Source: an uncultured Alloprevotella sp. (GTDB taxonomy: Bacteria; Bacteroidota; Bacteroidia; Bacteroidales; Bacteroidaceae). Taken from it: a stretch of DNA of 64,000 nucleotides. Under the pieces are notes generated by a model that saw only the letters and a list, made by a program, of their open reading frames with translations, had not been told where the DNA came from and did no database searches. The stretch is taken from the NCBI GenBank assembly GCA_944322325.1, contig CALUOQ010000001.1, positions 1-64,000 on the forward strand, in the 5' to 3' direction. A program made the translations under genes and the position numbers. Below, in pieces: positions 11,790 to 20,989 of the stretch; the stretch's first letter is position 1, and each line of letters starts with the position of its first letter.

Positions 11790-13142
11790 ATGAACATTTC
11801 ATTTGAGAACGCTGACAAAGTAAACGGTCTGCTGACCATCCAGATGGAAAAGGCCGATTACGAGAAACAGGTCGAAAAAACGCTGAAAGATTACAGCAAG
11901 AAAGTACGGATGCCGGGATTCCGCCCCGGAAAGGTGCCCATGAGCCTTGTGAAAAAGCAGTTCGGCACCGAAGCCAAAGCAGAAGAAATCAACAAGATAC
12001 TGTCCGAAAAACTCTTTGACTACCTCAAGGAGAACAATATCAACATGCTGGGCGAGCCGCTCGTTAACGAAAAGCAGCAGGCTCCTGACTTTGCCAGCCA
12101 GGACAACTTTGAGTTTATTTTCGACATCGCCGTGGCCCCCGACTTCAAGGTTGAGCTCAGCGATCAGGACACCATTGATTTCTACGACATTGAGGTGAGC
12201 GACGAACAGGTTGACAACCAGGTGAAGATGCACGCCCAGCAGCTCGGCCATCCTGAAAAAGCTGACACGTATCAGGACCGCGATATCCTGCGCGGACTGC
12301 TCGCCGAGCTCGACGCCGAAGGCCAGCCCCTCGAAGGAGGCATCCAGGTCGAGAAGGCTTCGCTCATGCCGACATTCTTTAAGAACAAAGAGACTGCCAA
12401 AGCGTTTGACGGCGCCAAGGTAAACGATGTCATCACATTCAACCTCGGTGAAGCCTATGAAGGAGCCGATGCCGAAATTGCCTCCATCCTGAAAATCAAG
12501 AAAGAAGACGTAGACGCTCACAAGGGAAACTTCTCTTTCCAAGTCGAGGAAATCAGCCGTTTCGTACCGGCCGAAATCAATCAAGAGCTTTTCGACAGGG
12601 TAATGGGCAAGGACGAAGTAAAGAGCGAAGAAGAATTCCGCGCCAAGATCAAGGAAGGCATGTCAACGCAGTTCGAGGCCGACAGCAACTACCGCCTGCT
12701 CCTCGACCTCCGCAGCTACCTCGACAAGAAGGTCGGCGAACTTACATTCCCCGACGCCCTGCTCAAACGCATTATCAAAGCCAACAACCCCGACAAGGAC
12801 GACAAAGCCATCGAGGAAAACTACCCCAAGAGTATCGAAGACCTCAAATGGGGTCTCACGAAGAACCAACTTGTCGAGCAGTTCGGCATCAAGGTAGACG
12901 ACAACGACCTTAAGGAAGCCGCCCGCAACGTAACGCGCATGCAGTTTGCCCAATACGGTATGACCAACGTACCCGAAGAATACGTAGAGCAATATGCCGC
13001 ACAAATGCTGAAGGACAAAAATCAGGTCAACGGGCTTGTAGAGCGCTGCATCGACACCAAGCTGGCCTTGGCCGTAAAACCTGTCGTCACGCTCAACCAC
13101 AAGACGGTCTCGGTCGAGGAATTCAACAAACTTTTCCAGTAA
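11790..13142 (+). CDS. tig: Trigger factor (ribosome-associated chaperone)
   Basis: A 450-residue cytosolic protein, the normal length for the family in this phylum. The N-terminal ribosome-binding domain carries the signature GFRPGKVPMSLVKKQFG (residues about 47-63), close to the GFRxGKxP ribosome-docking motif. A PPIase-like middle segment and a helical C-terminal chaperone domain follow. It binds nascent chains at the exit tunnel. It is followed by clpP and clpX, a common tig-clpP-clpX arrangement that links folding and degradation. An inverted repeat separates tig from clpP. Confidence 0.95.
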   Translation: MNISFENADKVNGLLTIQMEKADYEKQVEKTLKDYSKKVRMPGFRPGKVPMSLVKKQFGTEAKAEEINKILSEKLFDYLKENNINMLGEPLVNEKQQAPDFASQDNFEFIFDIAVAPDFKVELSDQDTIDFYDIEVSDEQVDNQVKMHAQQLGHPEKADTYQDRDILRGLLAELDAEGQPLEGGIQVEKASLMPTFFKNKETAKAFDGAKVNDVITFNLGEAYEGADAEIASILKIKKEDVDAHKGNFSFQVEEISRFVPAEINQELFDRVMGKDEVKSEEEFRAKIKEGMSTQFEADSNYRLLLDLRSYLDKKVGELTFPDALLKRIIKANNPDKDDKAIEENYPKSIEDLKWGLTKNQLVEQFGIKVDDNDLKEAARNVTRMQFAQYGMTNVPEEYVEQYAAQMLKDKNQVNGLVERCIDTKLALAVKPVVTLNHKTVSVEEFNKLFQ

Positions 13143-13162
13143 GCACACACATATAATCACAT

Positions 13163-13247
13163 AAGTAGACTAAGTAAACTACGTCGGTGTGCTTCGTTCC
13201 GGCTTGCTGGGAGACACACGTGCAGAGGTAGTCTACTTAGTCTACTT
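13163..13247. repeat. Long inverted repeat between tig and clpP
   Basis: Arms at 13163-13181 and 13229-13247 are each 19 bases and match as reverse complements at 18 of 19 positions, enclosing 47 bases. Inside, GTGTG near 13186 can also pair with CACAC near 13214, so a nested structure is possible. There is no clean T-run, so it is not a textbook terminator. It may be a processing or attenuation structure before clpP, or a small dispersed palindrome. Confidence 0.7.
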
Positions 13248-13275
13248 GTTTACACAGACGATAATAAAGATTGTT

Positions 13276-13998
13276 ATGGATGATTTCAGAAAATTTGCGA
13301 CGCGACACTACGGGCTGAATTCCCAGGTGCTCGACGACGTAATCAAGAGCCAAAACCAGTATCTCAACCCCTACATCCTTGAGGAGCGCCAGCTCAACGT
13401 GACGCAGATGGACGTCTTTTCGCGCCTCATGATGGACCGTATCATTTTCCTGGGCACCGCTATTGACGACTACACCGCCAACACGCTTCAGGCCCAGCTG
13501 CTTTATCTCGATCAGGCCGACCCTGAGAAGGACATCTCCATCTACATCAACTCGCCGGGCGGCTCCGTGTACGCCGGCCTCGGCATCTACGACACCATGC
13601 AGTTCATCAGCAGCGACGTATCCACCATTTGCACGGGTATGGCCGCTTCGATGGCAGCCGTGTTGCTCGTGGCCGGTGCTGAAGGAAAGCGCTTCGCCCT
13701 AACCCACAGCCGCGTGATGATACACCAACCGATGGGCGGCGCACAGGGTCAGGCCTCGGACATCGAAATCACGGCCCGCGAAATCCAGAAACTGAAGAAA
13801 GAACTATACACCATTATAGCCGAACACTCGCACACGGACTTCGACAAAGTCTGGGCCGACTCCGACCGCGACTACTGGATGACCGCTGACGAAGCCAAAG
13901 CGTACGGCATGATTGACCGGGTGCTTGTCAACCAGAAGGAAAAGAAAGCACCTGCCGGCGAAGCCTCCAAATCCACGAACGAAAATGAAAACGCCTAG
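13276..13998 (+). CDS. clpP: ATP-dependent Clp protease proteolytic subunit
   Basis: A 240-residue serine peptidase that forms the degradation barrel. The catalytic Ser lies in [11 protein letters not shown] (about residue 124) and the His in SRVMIHQP (about residue 150), with an Asp near residue 200. [13 protein letters not shown] is also diagnostic. An upstream ATG at 13189 would place the start inside the inverted repeat with an unrelated peptide; ATG 13276 gives the family-like [14 protein letters not shown] basic and Lys-rich tail extends slightly beyond the E. coli enzyme. It overlaps clpX by 14 bases, its working ATPase partner. Confidence 0.95.
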   Translation: MDDFRKFATRHYGLNSQVLDDVIKSQNQYLNPYILEERQLNVTQMDVFSRLMMDRIIFLGTAIDDYTANTLQAQLLYLDQADPEKDISIYINSPGGSVYAGLGIYDTMQFISSDVSTICTGMAASMAAVLLVAGAEGKRFALTHSRVMIHQPMGGAQGQASDIEITAREIQKLKKELYTIIAEHSHTDFDKVWADSDRDYWMTADEAKAYGMIDRVLVNQKEKKAPAGEASKSTNENENA

Positions 13999-15205
13999 AA
14001 CCTGCTCCTTCTGCGGACGGAGCGAGGACCAAGTCGGTCTGCTCATCACCGGCAGTACAGGCTGCATCTGCAACGATTGTGCCGAGCAGGCCTATCTCAT
14101 CGTCAAGGAAGCCAAGCCGCAGATAGAAGGACAGCCCGAGAAAATCGACTTGGACCGATTGCCCAAACCCAAGGAGATAAAAGCCTACCTGGACCAGTAC
14201 GTCATCGGACAGGACGACGCAAAACGCCATCTTGCCGTAGCCGTGTACAACCATTACAAGCGGTTGAAGCAAAAAGACGAGGACGACAGCGTAGAGATCG
14301 AAAAGTCGAACATCATCATGGTCGGTTCTACCGGAACGGGCAAAACCCTGCTGGCCCGCACCATCGCGCGCCAACTCGACGTGCCGTTCACCATCGTTGA
14401 CGCCACGGTGTTCACGGAGGCCGGATACGTCGGCGAGGACGTCGAGAGCATCCTTTCGCGCCTGCTTCAGGTGGCCGACTACAACGTGGCACGCGCCGAG
14501 CGCGGCATCGTCTTCATTGACGAAATCGACAAGATAGCCCGTAAGAGCGACAACCCCTCCATCACACGCGACGTCAGCGGCGAAGGCGTACAGCAGGGAT
14601 TGCTCAAACTTCTCGAGGGTTCCGTGGTCAACGTTCCGCCCAAGGGCGGCCGCAAACATCCGGACCAGGAGTACACGCAGGTAGACACCAAGAATATCCT
14701 GTTTATCTGTGGTGGTGCGTTCGACGGCATCGAGAAGAAAATCGCCCAGCGCATGAACACGCACGTAGTAGGCTACACCTCCGTGCAGAATGTCAAGAAG
14801 ATCGACAAGGGTGACCTGATGAAGTACATCCAGCCGCAGGATCTCAAGTCGTTCGGCCTGATTCCAGAGATCATAGGCCGCCTTCCTGTACTCACGTACC
14901 TCAGTCCGCTCGACCGCTCCGCCTTGCGCAACATCCTCACCGAGCCGAAAAATTCCATTGTCAAACAGTACGTCCGGCTCTTTGCCATGGACGGCGTGGA
15001 GCTGACGTTCGCTCCCGAAACGTTGGACTACATCGTCGACAAAGCCGTAGAGTATAAACTCGGTGCGCGCGGACTGCGCTCCATTGTCGAGAGCATCATG
15101 ATTGACGCCATGTTCGAGTCGCCGTCAAAACGGGAAAAAACATTCACCGTGACGTTGGACTACGCCAAGGCACAACTCGAAAAAACGGACCGCAACATGC
15201 AGTAA
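13985..15205 (+). CDS. clpX: ATP-dependent Clp protease ATP-binding subunit ClpX
   Basis: A 406-residue AAA+ unfoldase that feeds substrates to ClpP. It begins with the C4 zinc-binding domain ([10 protein letters not shown] and CICNDCAEQ, residues about 7-32). The AAA+ module carries Walker [12 protein letters not shown] near residue 113, Walker [13 protein letters not shown] and sensor regions ending [14 protein letters not shown] [12 protein letters not shown]. The reading from 13913 lies within clpP and lacks family similarity; ATG 13985 puts the zinc finger at the N-terminus. It overlaps the clpP 3' end, so the pair is coupled. Confidence 0.96.
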   Translation: MKTPRTCSFCGRSEDQVGLLITGSTGCICNDCAEQAYLIVKEAKPQIEGQPEKIDLDRLPKPKEIKAYLDQYVIGQDDAKRHLAVAVYNHYKRLKQKDEDDSVEIEKSNIIMVGSTGTGKTLLARTIARQLDVPFTIVDATVFTEAGYVGEDVESILSRLLQVADYNVARAERGIVFIDEIDKIARKSDNPSITRDVSGEGVQQGLLKLLEGSVVNVPPKGGRKHPDQEYTQVDTKNILFICGGAFDGIEKKIAQRMNTHVVGYTSVQNVKKIDKGDLMKYIQPQDLKSFGLIPEIIGRLPVLTYLSPLDRSALRNILTEPKNSIVKQYVRLFAMDGVELTFAPETLDYIVDKAVEYKLGARGLRSIVESIMIDAMFESPSKREKTFTVTLDYAKAQLEKTDRNMQ

Positions 15206-15262
15206 AACGAGACAAGAAGAAAGAAATTCGACCTTTTCTCTTTTTTTATGAGGGAAAACGAT

Positions 15263-15292
15263 ACAAGTTATCGAAACTTGTTTATATCTTTG
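15263..15292 (+). promoter_or_regulatory. recQ promoter -7 box with adjacent dyad
   Basis: TATCTTTG at 15285-15292 matches TAnnTTTG. Just upstream, ACAAGTT (15263-15269) and AACTTGT (15275-15281) form a perfect 7-bp dyad in the position where a -33 element would lie. No good TTG is present on this strand at the right spacing, so this could be an activator- or repressor-bound promoter. About 95 bases of leader, including a small GCGCC/GGCGC hairpin, precede the recQ ATG. Confidence 0.5.
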
Positions 15293-15386
15293 TTTAGTTA
15301 ACGGAATGTGAAAGCGGGCTGTCGCGCCGTCAAGGCGCAGGCTGGTCCCTTTTCTTGTTACAGTGGAGATAAAACGCATCAGAGAT

Positions 15387-17567
15387 ATGAAAGCAACGGT
15401 GAACCTGAACGAAGCACTTAAACGGCACTTCGGTTTTGACACATTTAAGGGCGATCAAGAGGCCATTATCCGCAATCTGATGGAAGGCAACGACACATTC
15501 GTGCTCATGCCGACCGGTGGAGGCAAGTCGCTTTGCTACCAGTTGCCCTCCCTGCTGATGGAGGGTACGGCCATTGTCATTTCCCCCCTTATTGCTCTGA
15601 TGAAAAACCAGGTCGACGCCGTGCGCCACATGAGCGAGGAGAACGGCATTGCCCACTTTATCAATTCGTCGCTGAACAAGTCGTCTATCGACCAAGTCAA
15701 GGCAGACATACTTTCGGGCAAAACGAAACTGCTTTACGTAGCCCCCGAATCGTTGACCAAACAAGAGAATGTCGATTTTCTCCGGAACATCAAAATCTCG
15801 TTCTACGCCATCGACGAAGCGCACTGCATCTCAGAATGGGGCCACGACTTCCGGCCAGAATATCGCAGGATTCGGCCCATCATCAACGAAATCGGAAATG
15901 CGCCCGTCATTGCACTGACTGCGACGGCGACCGACAAGGTCAGGACGGACATAAAGAAAAGCCTCGGCATCGTCGACGCCAAGGAATTCAAGAGTTCGTT
16001 CAACCGTCCGAACCTTTACTATGAAATTCGTCCCAAGACGAAAGACATAGACAAAGAAATCATCAAATTTATCCGGCAACACAGCGGACGAAGCGGCATT
16101 ATATACTGTCTGAGCCGAAAGCGCGTGGAGGAATTGGCCGAAGTGCTTCGTGCCAACGACATCAAGGCTCAGGCCTACCATGCCGGCATGGACTCCGCCA
16201 CTCGCTCCCAGACACAGGATGACTTCCTCATGGAGAAAATCGATGTCATTGTGGCAACCATCGCCTTCGGCATGGGCATCGACAAACCCGACGTCAGGTT
16301 CGTCATACACTACGATATTCCCAAAAGTCTGGAAGGCTACTACCAAGAGACCGGCCGGGCAGGCCGCGACGGCGGTGAGGGACTGTGCATCGCGTTCTAC
16401 TCGCACAAAGACTTGCAGAAACTGGAGAAATTCATGGAGGGCAAGCCTGTCGCAGAGCAGGACATCGGTCGCCAACTGCTCAAGGAAACTGCCGCCTATG
16501 CCGAGTCCGCTGTTTGCCGACGCAAGCTGCTGTTGCACTATTTCGGCGAGGAATATCCTCACGACAACTGTGGTAATTGCGATAACTGCTTAACGCCTCA
16601 AAAACAAGTGGAAGCAAAAAATCAACTAAGCAACGTACTCGAGATCATACTCGCCTGCAAAGAGAACTTCACCGACGATTACATCAAGGACATCGTCATG
16701 GGTAAGAAAACGGAGGAAGTTCTCGCCCACAAGCACGACCAGCTCGAACTTTTCGGCTGCGGCGAAGACGATAGCGAGCAACTATGGAGTGCGATCATAC
16801 AGCAAGCCGTCATTGCCGGCTACCTGCGCAAGGATGTCGAAAACTACGGTGTCCTGAAGGTAACGGAAAAGGGCCGCGAGTTTATCGACAATCCCGTCAG
16901 CTTCAAGGTCGTGGAAGACCGCGACTTCGACGAAGCCGAGAACGAAGTCCCCATGCAAAGCGGTGGGGCTTGTGCGGTCGACCCCGTGCTCTACGGCATG
17001 CTCAAGGACTTACGCAAGAAAATGTCCAAGGAACTTGACGTCCCCCCGTACGTTATTTTTCAGGACCCCTCGCTCGAGGCTATGGCCACCATCTACCCCG
17101 AAACGCTCGAGGAGTTACAGAACATTCCCGGCGTCGGCGCCGGAAAGGCCAAACGCTACGGCCAGAAATTCTGCGACCTCATCAAGCGTCACTGCGAGGA
17201 GAACGAGATTGAGCGGCCCGAAGATCTGCGCATCCGCACCGTCGCCAACAAGTCGAAGCTCAAGGTCAGCATTATCCAAAGCATCGACCGCAAGGTGGCC
17301 CTCGACGACATTGCCGTCGCCAAGGGCATTGAGTTCGACGAACTCCTCGACGAGGTCGAGGCCATCGTCTATTCGGGCACCAAAATCAACATTGATTACT
17401 TCCTGAACGACGTCATGGACGAAGAACGCATCGAGGACATTTACCTCTACTTCAAGGAATCTGACACGGACAACCTTGAGGACGCCATCGACGAACTCGG
17501 CGACGAGTACACGGAGGAGGAGATACGCCTGGTGCGCATCAAGTTTATCTCGGACATGGCCAACTGA
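15387..17567 (+). CDS. recQ: ATP-dependent DNA helicase RecQ
   Basis: A 726-residue 3'-5' helicase of recombinational repair. The order is SF2 helicase core with Walker A MPTGGGKSLCYQLP (residues about 40-53), DEAHCISEWGHDFR (about 142) and motif VI QETGRAGRDG. The RQC zinc site CRRKLLLHYFG...NCGNCDNC lies near residue 373, then a winged-helix region and an HRDC domain with NIPGVGAGKAKRYG near residue 590. About 100 further acidic residues form a helical tail, seen in Bacteroidetes RecQ. A GTG 24 bases upstream is an alternative start, but ATG 15387 gives a more typical N-terminus. Confidence 0.95.
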   Translation: MKATVNLNEALKRHFGFDTFKGDQEAIIRNLMEGNDTFVLMPTGGGKSLCYQLPSLLMEGTAIVISPLIALMKNQVDAVRHMSEENGIAHFINSSLNKSSIDQVKADILSGKTKLLYVAPESLTKQENVDFLRNIKISFYAIDEAHCISEWGHDFRPEYRRIRPIINEIGNAPVIALTATATDKVRTDIKKSLGIVDAKEFKSSFNRPNLYYEIRPKTKDIDKEIIKFIRQHSGRSGIIYCLSRKRVEELAEVLRANDIKAQAYHAGMDSATRSQTQDDFLMEKIDVIVATIAFGMGIDKPDVRFVIHYDIPKSLEGYYQETGRAGRDGGEGLCIAFYSHKDLQKLEKFMEGKPVAEQDIGRQLLKETAAYAESAVCRRKLLLHYFGEEYPHDNCGNCDNCLTPQKQVEAKNQLSNVLEIILACKENFTDDYIKDIVMGKKTEEVLAHKHDQLELFGCGEDDSEQLWSAIIQQAVIAGYLRKDVENYGVLKVTEKGREFIDNPVSFKVVEDRDFDEAENEVPMQSGGACAVDPVLYGMLKDLRKKMSKELDVPPYVIFQDPSLEAMATIYPETLEELQNIPGVGAGKAKRYGQKFCDLIKRHCEENEIERPEDLRIRTVANKSKLKVSIIQSIDRKVALDDIAVAKGIEFDELLDEVEAIVYSGTKINIDYFLNDVMDEERIEDIYLYFKESDTDNLEDAIDELGDEYTEEEIRLVRIKFISDMAN

Positions 17568-17590
17568 CCCCAGCGTCAGTCCCCCGCATC

Positions 17591-17640
17591 ACGACCGGGA
17601 CGGTCCCCCCAAGGAGGACCGCCCCGGTCGTTTCGTTTTC
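17591..17640 (+). terminator. Rho-independent terminator after recQ
   Basis: A strong GC-rich hairpin has arms 17591-17606 and 17615-17630 that pair at 15 of 16 positions, followed by TTTCGTTTT. It lies 24 bases after the recQ stop. It is the first element of the 465-base recQ-htrA gap, which also holds repeat copy B1 and the htrA promoter. I see no gene there. Confidence 0.8.
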
Positions 17641-17692
17641 GGCGCACTCCGGATGTCCCGGGCTGCACGCCTGCATAGGCGCAGCCTTGCCC

Positions 17693-17760
17693 GGAACAAG
17701 TGCTACGACAGAAAAAACTGACGCAGCGACAGGATTTTCTATCGTAGCACTTGTTTTTCC
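17693..17760. repeat. Nested-palindrome repeat, copy B1 (variant)
   Basis: Arms 17695-17708 (AACAAGTGCTACGA) and 17742-17755 pair perfectly over 14 bases. The centre carries a weaker internal dyad. The outer AACAAGTG/CACTTGTT is shared with copies at 22654, 29256, 55634, 57955 and 63233. Here the next bases are CTACGA rather than TAGTCCC, with matching changes on the other arm. Flanking short open frames on the minus strand are not gene-like. Confidence 0.75.
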
Positions 17761-17977
17761 GGCGACTACGCTTGTCGCATCCCCGCCAAAGCAAGGCCGC
17801 GCTGCGGCTGTGAGCGGCGCGCCGGCCCCACCCGCCCGCACTCAGCGGGTAAAGGAATGTAAAAAGCACGAGGCGTCAACTCTAACCGCTGTTAAGCCAG
17901 TTCAGCTCATTGTTAAAAGAAAGGAAAGACAGGGCACTTTTTCAGACATTTGGGGCTGACACACGACTTTTGGGCAT

Positions 17978-17985
17978 TATTTTTG
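17978..17985 (+). promoter_or_regulatory. Promoter -7 element upstream of htrA
   Basis: TATTTTTG matches TAnnTTTG and is followed by GC, 47 bases before the htrA ATG. The nearest TTTG upstream (17949-17952) is 25 bases away, longer than the usual spacing, so only the -7 element is well supported. Envelope-stress control would be expected for this gene but no operator is recognised. Confidence 0.55.
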
Positions 17986-18032
17986 CGCTCACAAAGAGCA
18001 AGAAGTAAGAAACCCAAATAGCACTCAGACTT

Positions 18033-19469
18033 ATGAACAGCAAAATGTTTGGAACTTTAGCCTTGGCCTTTTGCCTCGGCTGTACGTCACCGGCCGCCAA
18101 CACTCCGGCGCCGGGTCAGCCCGTAGACCTCACGTATGCGGCCGAAAAGTCCGTCAATTCCGTCGTCTACATCCGTACCACCACCGCCGGCGAAACGCGC
18201 ACCGTGCGCTACTACAATCCTTTCGACGACTTCTTCGGCGACTTTTTCGGCTTCGGCAATCCGGGCCAGCGCCAGCAACAGGTGCAAACCCCGCCACGCA
18301 AGGGGGCCGGTTCGGGCGTCATCATCTCGACGGACGGCTACATCGTGACGAATAACCACGTTGTCGACCAGGCTGACGAAATCACCGTGAAACTCAACGA
18401 CAACCGCGAATTCAAAGCCCGTATCATCGGACAGGACAAGGATACGGACCTCGCGCTTATCAAAATCGAAGGCAGCGATTTCCCTGCCATCACCATCGGC
18501 AACAGCGACAACCTGAAGCTCGGCGAGTGGGTGCTGGCCGTGGGCAACCCGTTCAACCTCACCTCGACCGTGACGGCCGGTATCGTCAGCGCCAAGGCGC
18601 GCACGCTGGGTGCCAACAATCTGGAATCCTTTATCCAGACCGACGCTGCCATTAATCCCGGAAACTCGGGCGGAGCCTTGGTCAACGCGCAGGGTGAGCT
18701 CGTCGGTATCAACGCCATGCTCTACTCCCAGACCGGCTCGTTCTCGGGCTACGGCTTTGCTATCCCGACAACTATCATGAACCGCGTCGTGGCGGACATT
18801 AAGCAATTCGGCAGCGTGCAGCGCGCCCTCTTCGGCATCGTCGGACAAGACGTCTCGCTCTACATCGACACGCAGAAAGAAAAAGGCAAGGATGTGGACC
18901 TCGGCACCGTTACGGGCGTGTACATCGCCGAAGTCAGCGCCGACGGCGCCGCTGCCGACGCCGGACTCCAGGCGGGCGACGTCCTCATCGCCGTCAACGG
19001 CAAAGAGATACACAAGATGGCCGAGCTACAGGAAGAGTCGCTCCAGCAGCGACCGGGCGACGAAGTCACCGTGACCTACCTGCGCGACAAGAAGAAGCAT
19101 ACCGCCAAAGTCACGCTGCGCAACGCGCAAGGCACCACAACGGCCGTGACGAACATCGACGTCGACGCCATGGGCGTGGCCCTGCGCCCGCTGACCGACC
19201 AGGAGAAACGCGAGTTCGACTTAGGCTACGGACTCGTCATCACAGCCATACGCGACGGAAAGATGAAGGAAGCCGGCATGACCAAGGGGCTCATCCTGCT
19301 TCAGGTAAACGACCGCCAGATGCGCACCCGCGAAGATTTCGAAGAGGCAGTCAAGGAGGCCAACATGACTACCGACCGCATCCTCTGGATTCGTGCCAAG
19401 ACACAGAGCGGCCTGCCCCGCAGCTTCACCGTCGAACTGGGCGAAAAGAAAGACAGCGACAAGAAGTAA
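18033..19469 (+). CDS. degP: DegP/HtrA-family periplasmic serine protease
   Basis: A 478-residue envelope protease and chaperone. It has an N-terminal hydrophobic segment with a lipobox-like LGC, so it may be a lipoprotein. The trypsin-like domain holds the triad: His in VTNNHVVD (about residue 108), Asp in KDTDLALIKI (about 137) and Ser in NPGNSGGALV (about 212). Two PDZ domains follow, near residues 280-370 and 385-470, with EVSADGAAADAGLQAGDVL in the first. It is transcribed alone, ahead of a strong terminator, and precedes rpoD. Length fits DegP/DegQ; which paralog it is cannot be told. Confidence 0.93.
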   Translation: MNSKMFGTLALAFCLGCTSPAANTPAPGQPVDLTYAAEKSVNSVVYIRTTTAGETRTVRYYNPFDDFFGDFFGFGNPGQRQQQVQTPPRKGAGSGVIISTDGYIVTNNHVVDQADEITVKLNDNREFKARIIGQDKDTDLALIKIEGSDFPAITIGNSDNLKLGEWVLAVGNPFNLTSTVTAGIVSAKARTLGANNLESFIQTDAAINPGNSGGALVNAQGELVGINAMLYSQTGSFSGYGFAIPTTIMNRVVADIKQFGSVQRALFGIVGQDVSLYIDTQKEKGKDVDLGTVTGVYIAEVSADGAAADAGLQAGDVLIAVNGKEIHKMAELQEESLQQRPGDEVTVTYLRDKKKHTAKVTLRNAQGTTTAVTNIDVDAMGVALRPLTDQEKREFDLGYGLVITAIRDGKMKEAGMTKGLILLQVNDRQMRTREDFEEAVKEANMTTDRILWIRAKTQSGLPRSFTVELGEKKDSDKK

Positions 19470-19513
19470 TAGATTACGGAGAAAGGGCTTCCGAACGCCC
19501 TTCGTACGCACGG

Positions 19514-19550
19514 AATTCCTGCCACCAACATCGGTGGCAGGAATTTTTTT
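19514..19550 (+). terminator. Rho-independent terminator between degP and rpoD
   Basis: A perfect 13-bp stem (19514-19526 with 19533-19545) closes a 6-base loop and runs straight into seven T residues. It is the clearest terminator in the window and separates the degP and rpoD transcripts. Confidence 0.93.
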
Positions 19551-19573
19551 GCAGAAAAAAGCCACAAAAAACC

Positions 19574-19601
19574 TTGGAGTTGTCAGAAAGTATTATATTT
19601 G
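19574..19601 (+). promoter_or_regulatory. Promoter of rpoD
   Basis: TTG at 19574-19576 and TATATTTG at 19594-19601 are separated by 17 bases, slightly shorter than the usual 19-21. The same TATATTTG box occurs in the three promoter repeats elsewhere in this window. The ATG is 25 bases downstream. Confidence 0.65.
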
Positions 19602-19626
19602 GCTCCGCGTACAAAAACACAGGGCT

Positions 19627-20478
19627 ATGCGACAACTCAAAATTGCCTCGAGCATCACCAACCGCGAGAGTACTTCCATCGAGAAGTACCTCTGCGACAT
19701 CAACCGCGAGGAACGTATCGACTGCGAGGAGGAAGTGCGCCTCGCACGCCTCATTCGTGAGGGCGACCAGCGCGCTCTTGACAGGCTGACCCGCGCCAAT
19801 CTTCGCTTCGTCGTATCCGTGGCCAAGCAGTACCAAGGTCAGGGACTCGCCCTCGACGACCTCATCAACGAAGGCAACATGGGGCTCATCACCGCCGCCC
19901 AGAAATTCGACGAAAGCCGCGGTTTCAAGTTCATCAGCTACGCCGTGTGGTGGATACGGCAGTCCATCCTTCAGGCCCTCGCCGAGGACGGGCGCCTCGT
20001 ACGCCTGCCGCTGAGTCGTGTCGTCACCCTCTCGCAAATCAACACTTTCCTCAACGAGTTCCTCCAGACGCACGAACGCCGTCCCACCCTCGACGAAATC
20101 GCCGAGGGAATCGGGCAACCTGTCAGCCGCGTGGCCGACACGCTCACCTCGGCCAACCGCCATCTGTCCGTCGATGCCCCCATCACGGACGACGAGGGCG
20201 CCATGGTGGACCTTATGGTGTCGAACAGCGGAACGTCGGACAAACAGCTCATCGGCGAGTCGCTCGCCTGCGAGATAGAGCGCGTCCTGGCCAAGCTGCC
20301 CGAGCGCGAAAGCACCATCCTGCACATGTACTTCGGCATCGGCTGCCATGAGACTGAGCTCAACGAAATTGCCATCAAGCTGGGCCTTAGCCGCGAGCGC
20401 ACCCGCCAGCTCAAGGACCGCGCCCTGCGCCAGCTGCGCAGCCAAAAGGACAAAATCCTGAAATCTTACCTCGGCTGA
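19627..20478 (+). CDS. rpoD: Primary RNA polymerase sigma factor
   Basis: A 283-residue sigma factor without the long region 1.1 and non-conserved region of proteobacterial sigma70, as is typical for Bacteroidetes RpoD (about 286 residues). Region 1.2 begins STSIEKYLCDINREERI. Region 2 has DLINEGNMGLITAAQKFDE and the -10 reading KFISYAVWWIRQSI. Region 4 ends with an HTH in LNEIAIKLGLSRERTRQL. This sigma recognises the TAnnTTTG promoters seen throughout the window. A longer upstream reading would cross the degP terminator and is not credible. Confidence 0.95.
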   Translation: MRQLKIASSITNRESTSIEKYLCDINREERIDCEEEVRLARLIREGDQRALDRLTRANLRFVVSVAKQYQGQGLALDDLINEGNMGLITAAQKFDESRGFKFISYAVWWIRQSILQALAEDGRLVRLPLSRVVTLSQINTFLNEFLQTHERRPTLDEIAEGIGQPVSRVADTLTSANRHLSVDAPITDDEGAMVDLMVSNSGTSDKQLIGESLACEIERVLAKLPERESTILHMYFGIGCHETELNEIAIKLGLSRERTRQLKDRALRQLRSQKDKILKSYLG

Positions 20479-20545
20479 ATTTTCCAGCCCTGCGAAAATC
20501 CGCGAAAACGACCGTGGCACTCCGTCGCAGTTTCGCAAAATTCCG

Positions 20546-20553
20546 TAACTTTG
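20546..20553 (+). promoter_or_regulatory. Promoter -7 element very close to a start codon
   Basis: TAACTTTG matches TAnnTTTG but ends only 7 bases before the ATG at 20561. Transcription would start at or within a few bases of the start codon, giving a leaderless or near-leaderless message. No clear TTG -33 is visible. The alternative is that translation starts further downstream. Confidence 0.5.
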
Positions 20554-20560
20554 CCTCGTT

Positions 20561-20989
20561 ATGAAACGAAGCCTCACTACCATCGGCCTGCTCACCGTCC
20601 TGACGGTCTGCCTGTGCCCGTCGTTGCGCGCTCAGGGTCGGAGCGTTTACCTCTTCGGCGTCACGACCAACTTCAGCGACTCCGTCGCCTACGTCACCCC
20701 CGTCCAGCGTCTCGACAGCGTCGTGCTGGCCAAGGGGACGGGCTTCCTGACGGGGCGCTCGCTCTACAGCGCACAACTGAAGCAGTTTACCGAACGTGCA
20801 CTCGGCCGCCAGCACGACGTGCCCGCCGTCTTTTTCGACAAGAGCCAAGCCGCGGTCGAAAAGAAACGCCAGAAAGTGCTCCACCACCTACAGAAGGAAA
20901 AAGACTATTACGTCAAGGAACTCGCATCGGAGCAGTTCCGCTTCATGACCGTCACGCAGCAGCAACTTATCGAGCACGGCCATGAGTAG
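20561..20989 (+). CDS. Small secreted protein of unknown function
   Basis: A 142-residue protein with an N-terminal signal peptide (MKRSLTTIGLLTVLTVCLC, cleavage likely after LRAQ). The mature part has no recognised domain: a beta-like section (SVYLFGVTTNFSDSVAYVTP), then a Lys-rich helical tail with KKRQKVLHHLQKEKDYYVKE. Similar short secreted proteins occur as lone genes in Bacteroidales. Its 3' end overlaps the next gene by 8 bases, so it probably belongs to the kinase-peptidase-PqqD cassette, but its role is unknown. Confidence 0.75.
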   Translation: MKRSLTTIGLLTVLTVCLCPSLRAQGRSVYLFGVTTNFSDSVAYVTPVQRLDSVVLAKGTGFLTGRSLYSAQLKQFTERALGRQHDVPAVFFDKSQAAVEKKRQKVLHHLQKEKDYYVKELASEQFRFMTVTQQQLIEHGHE

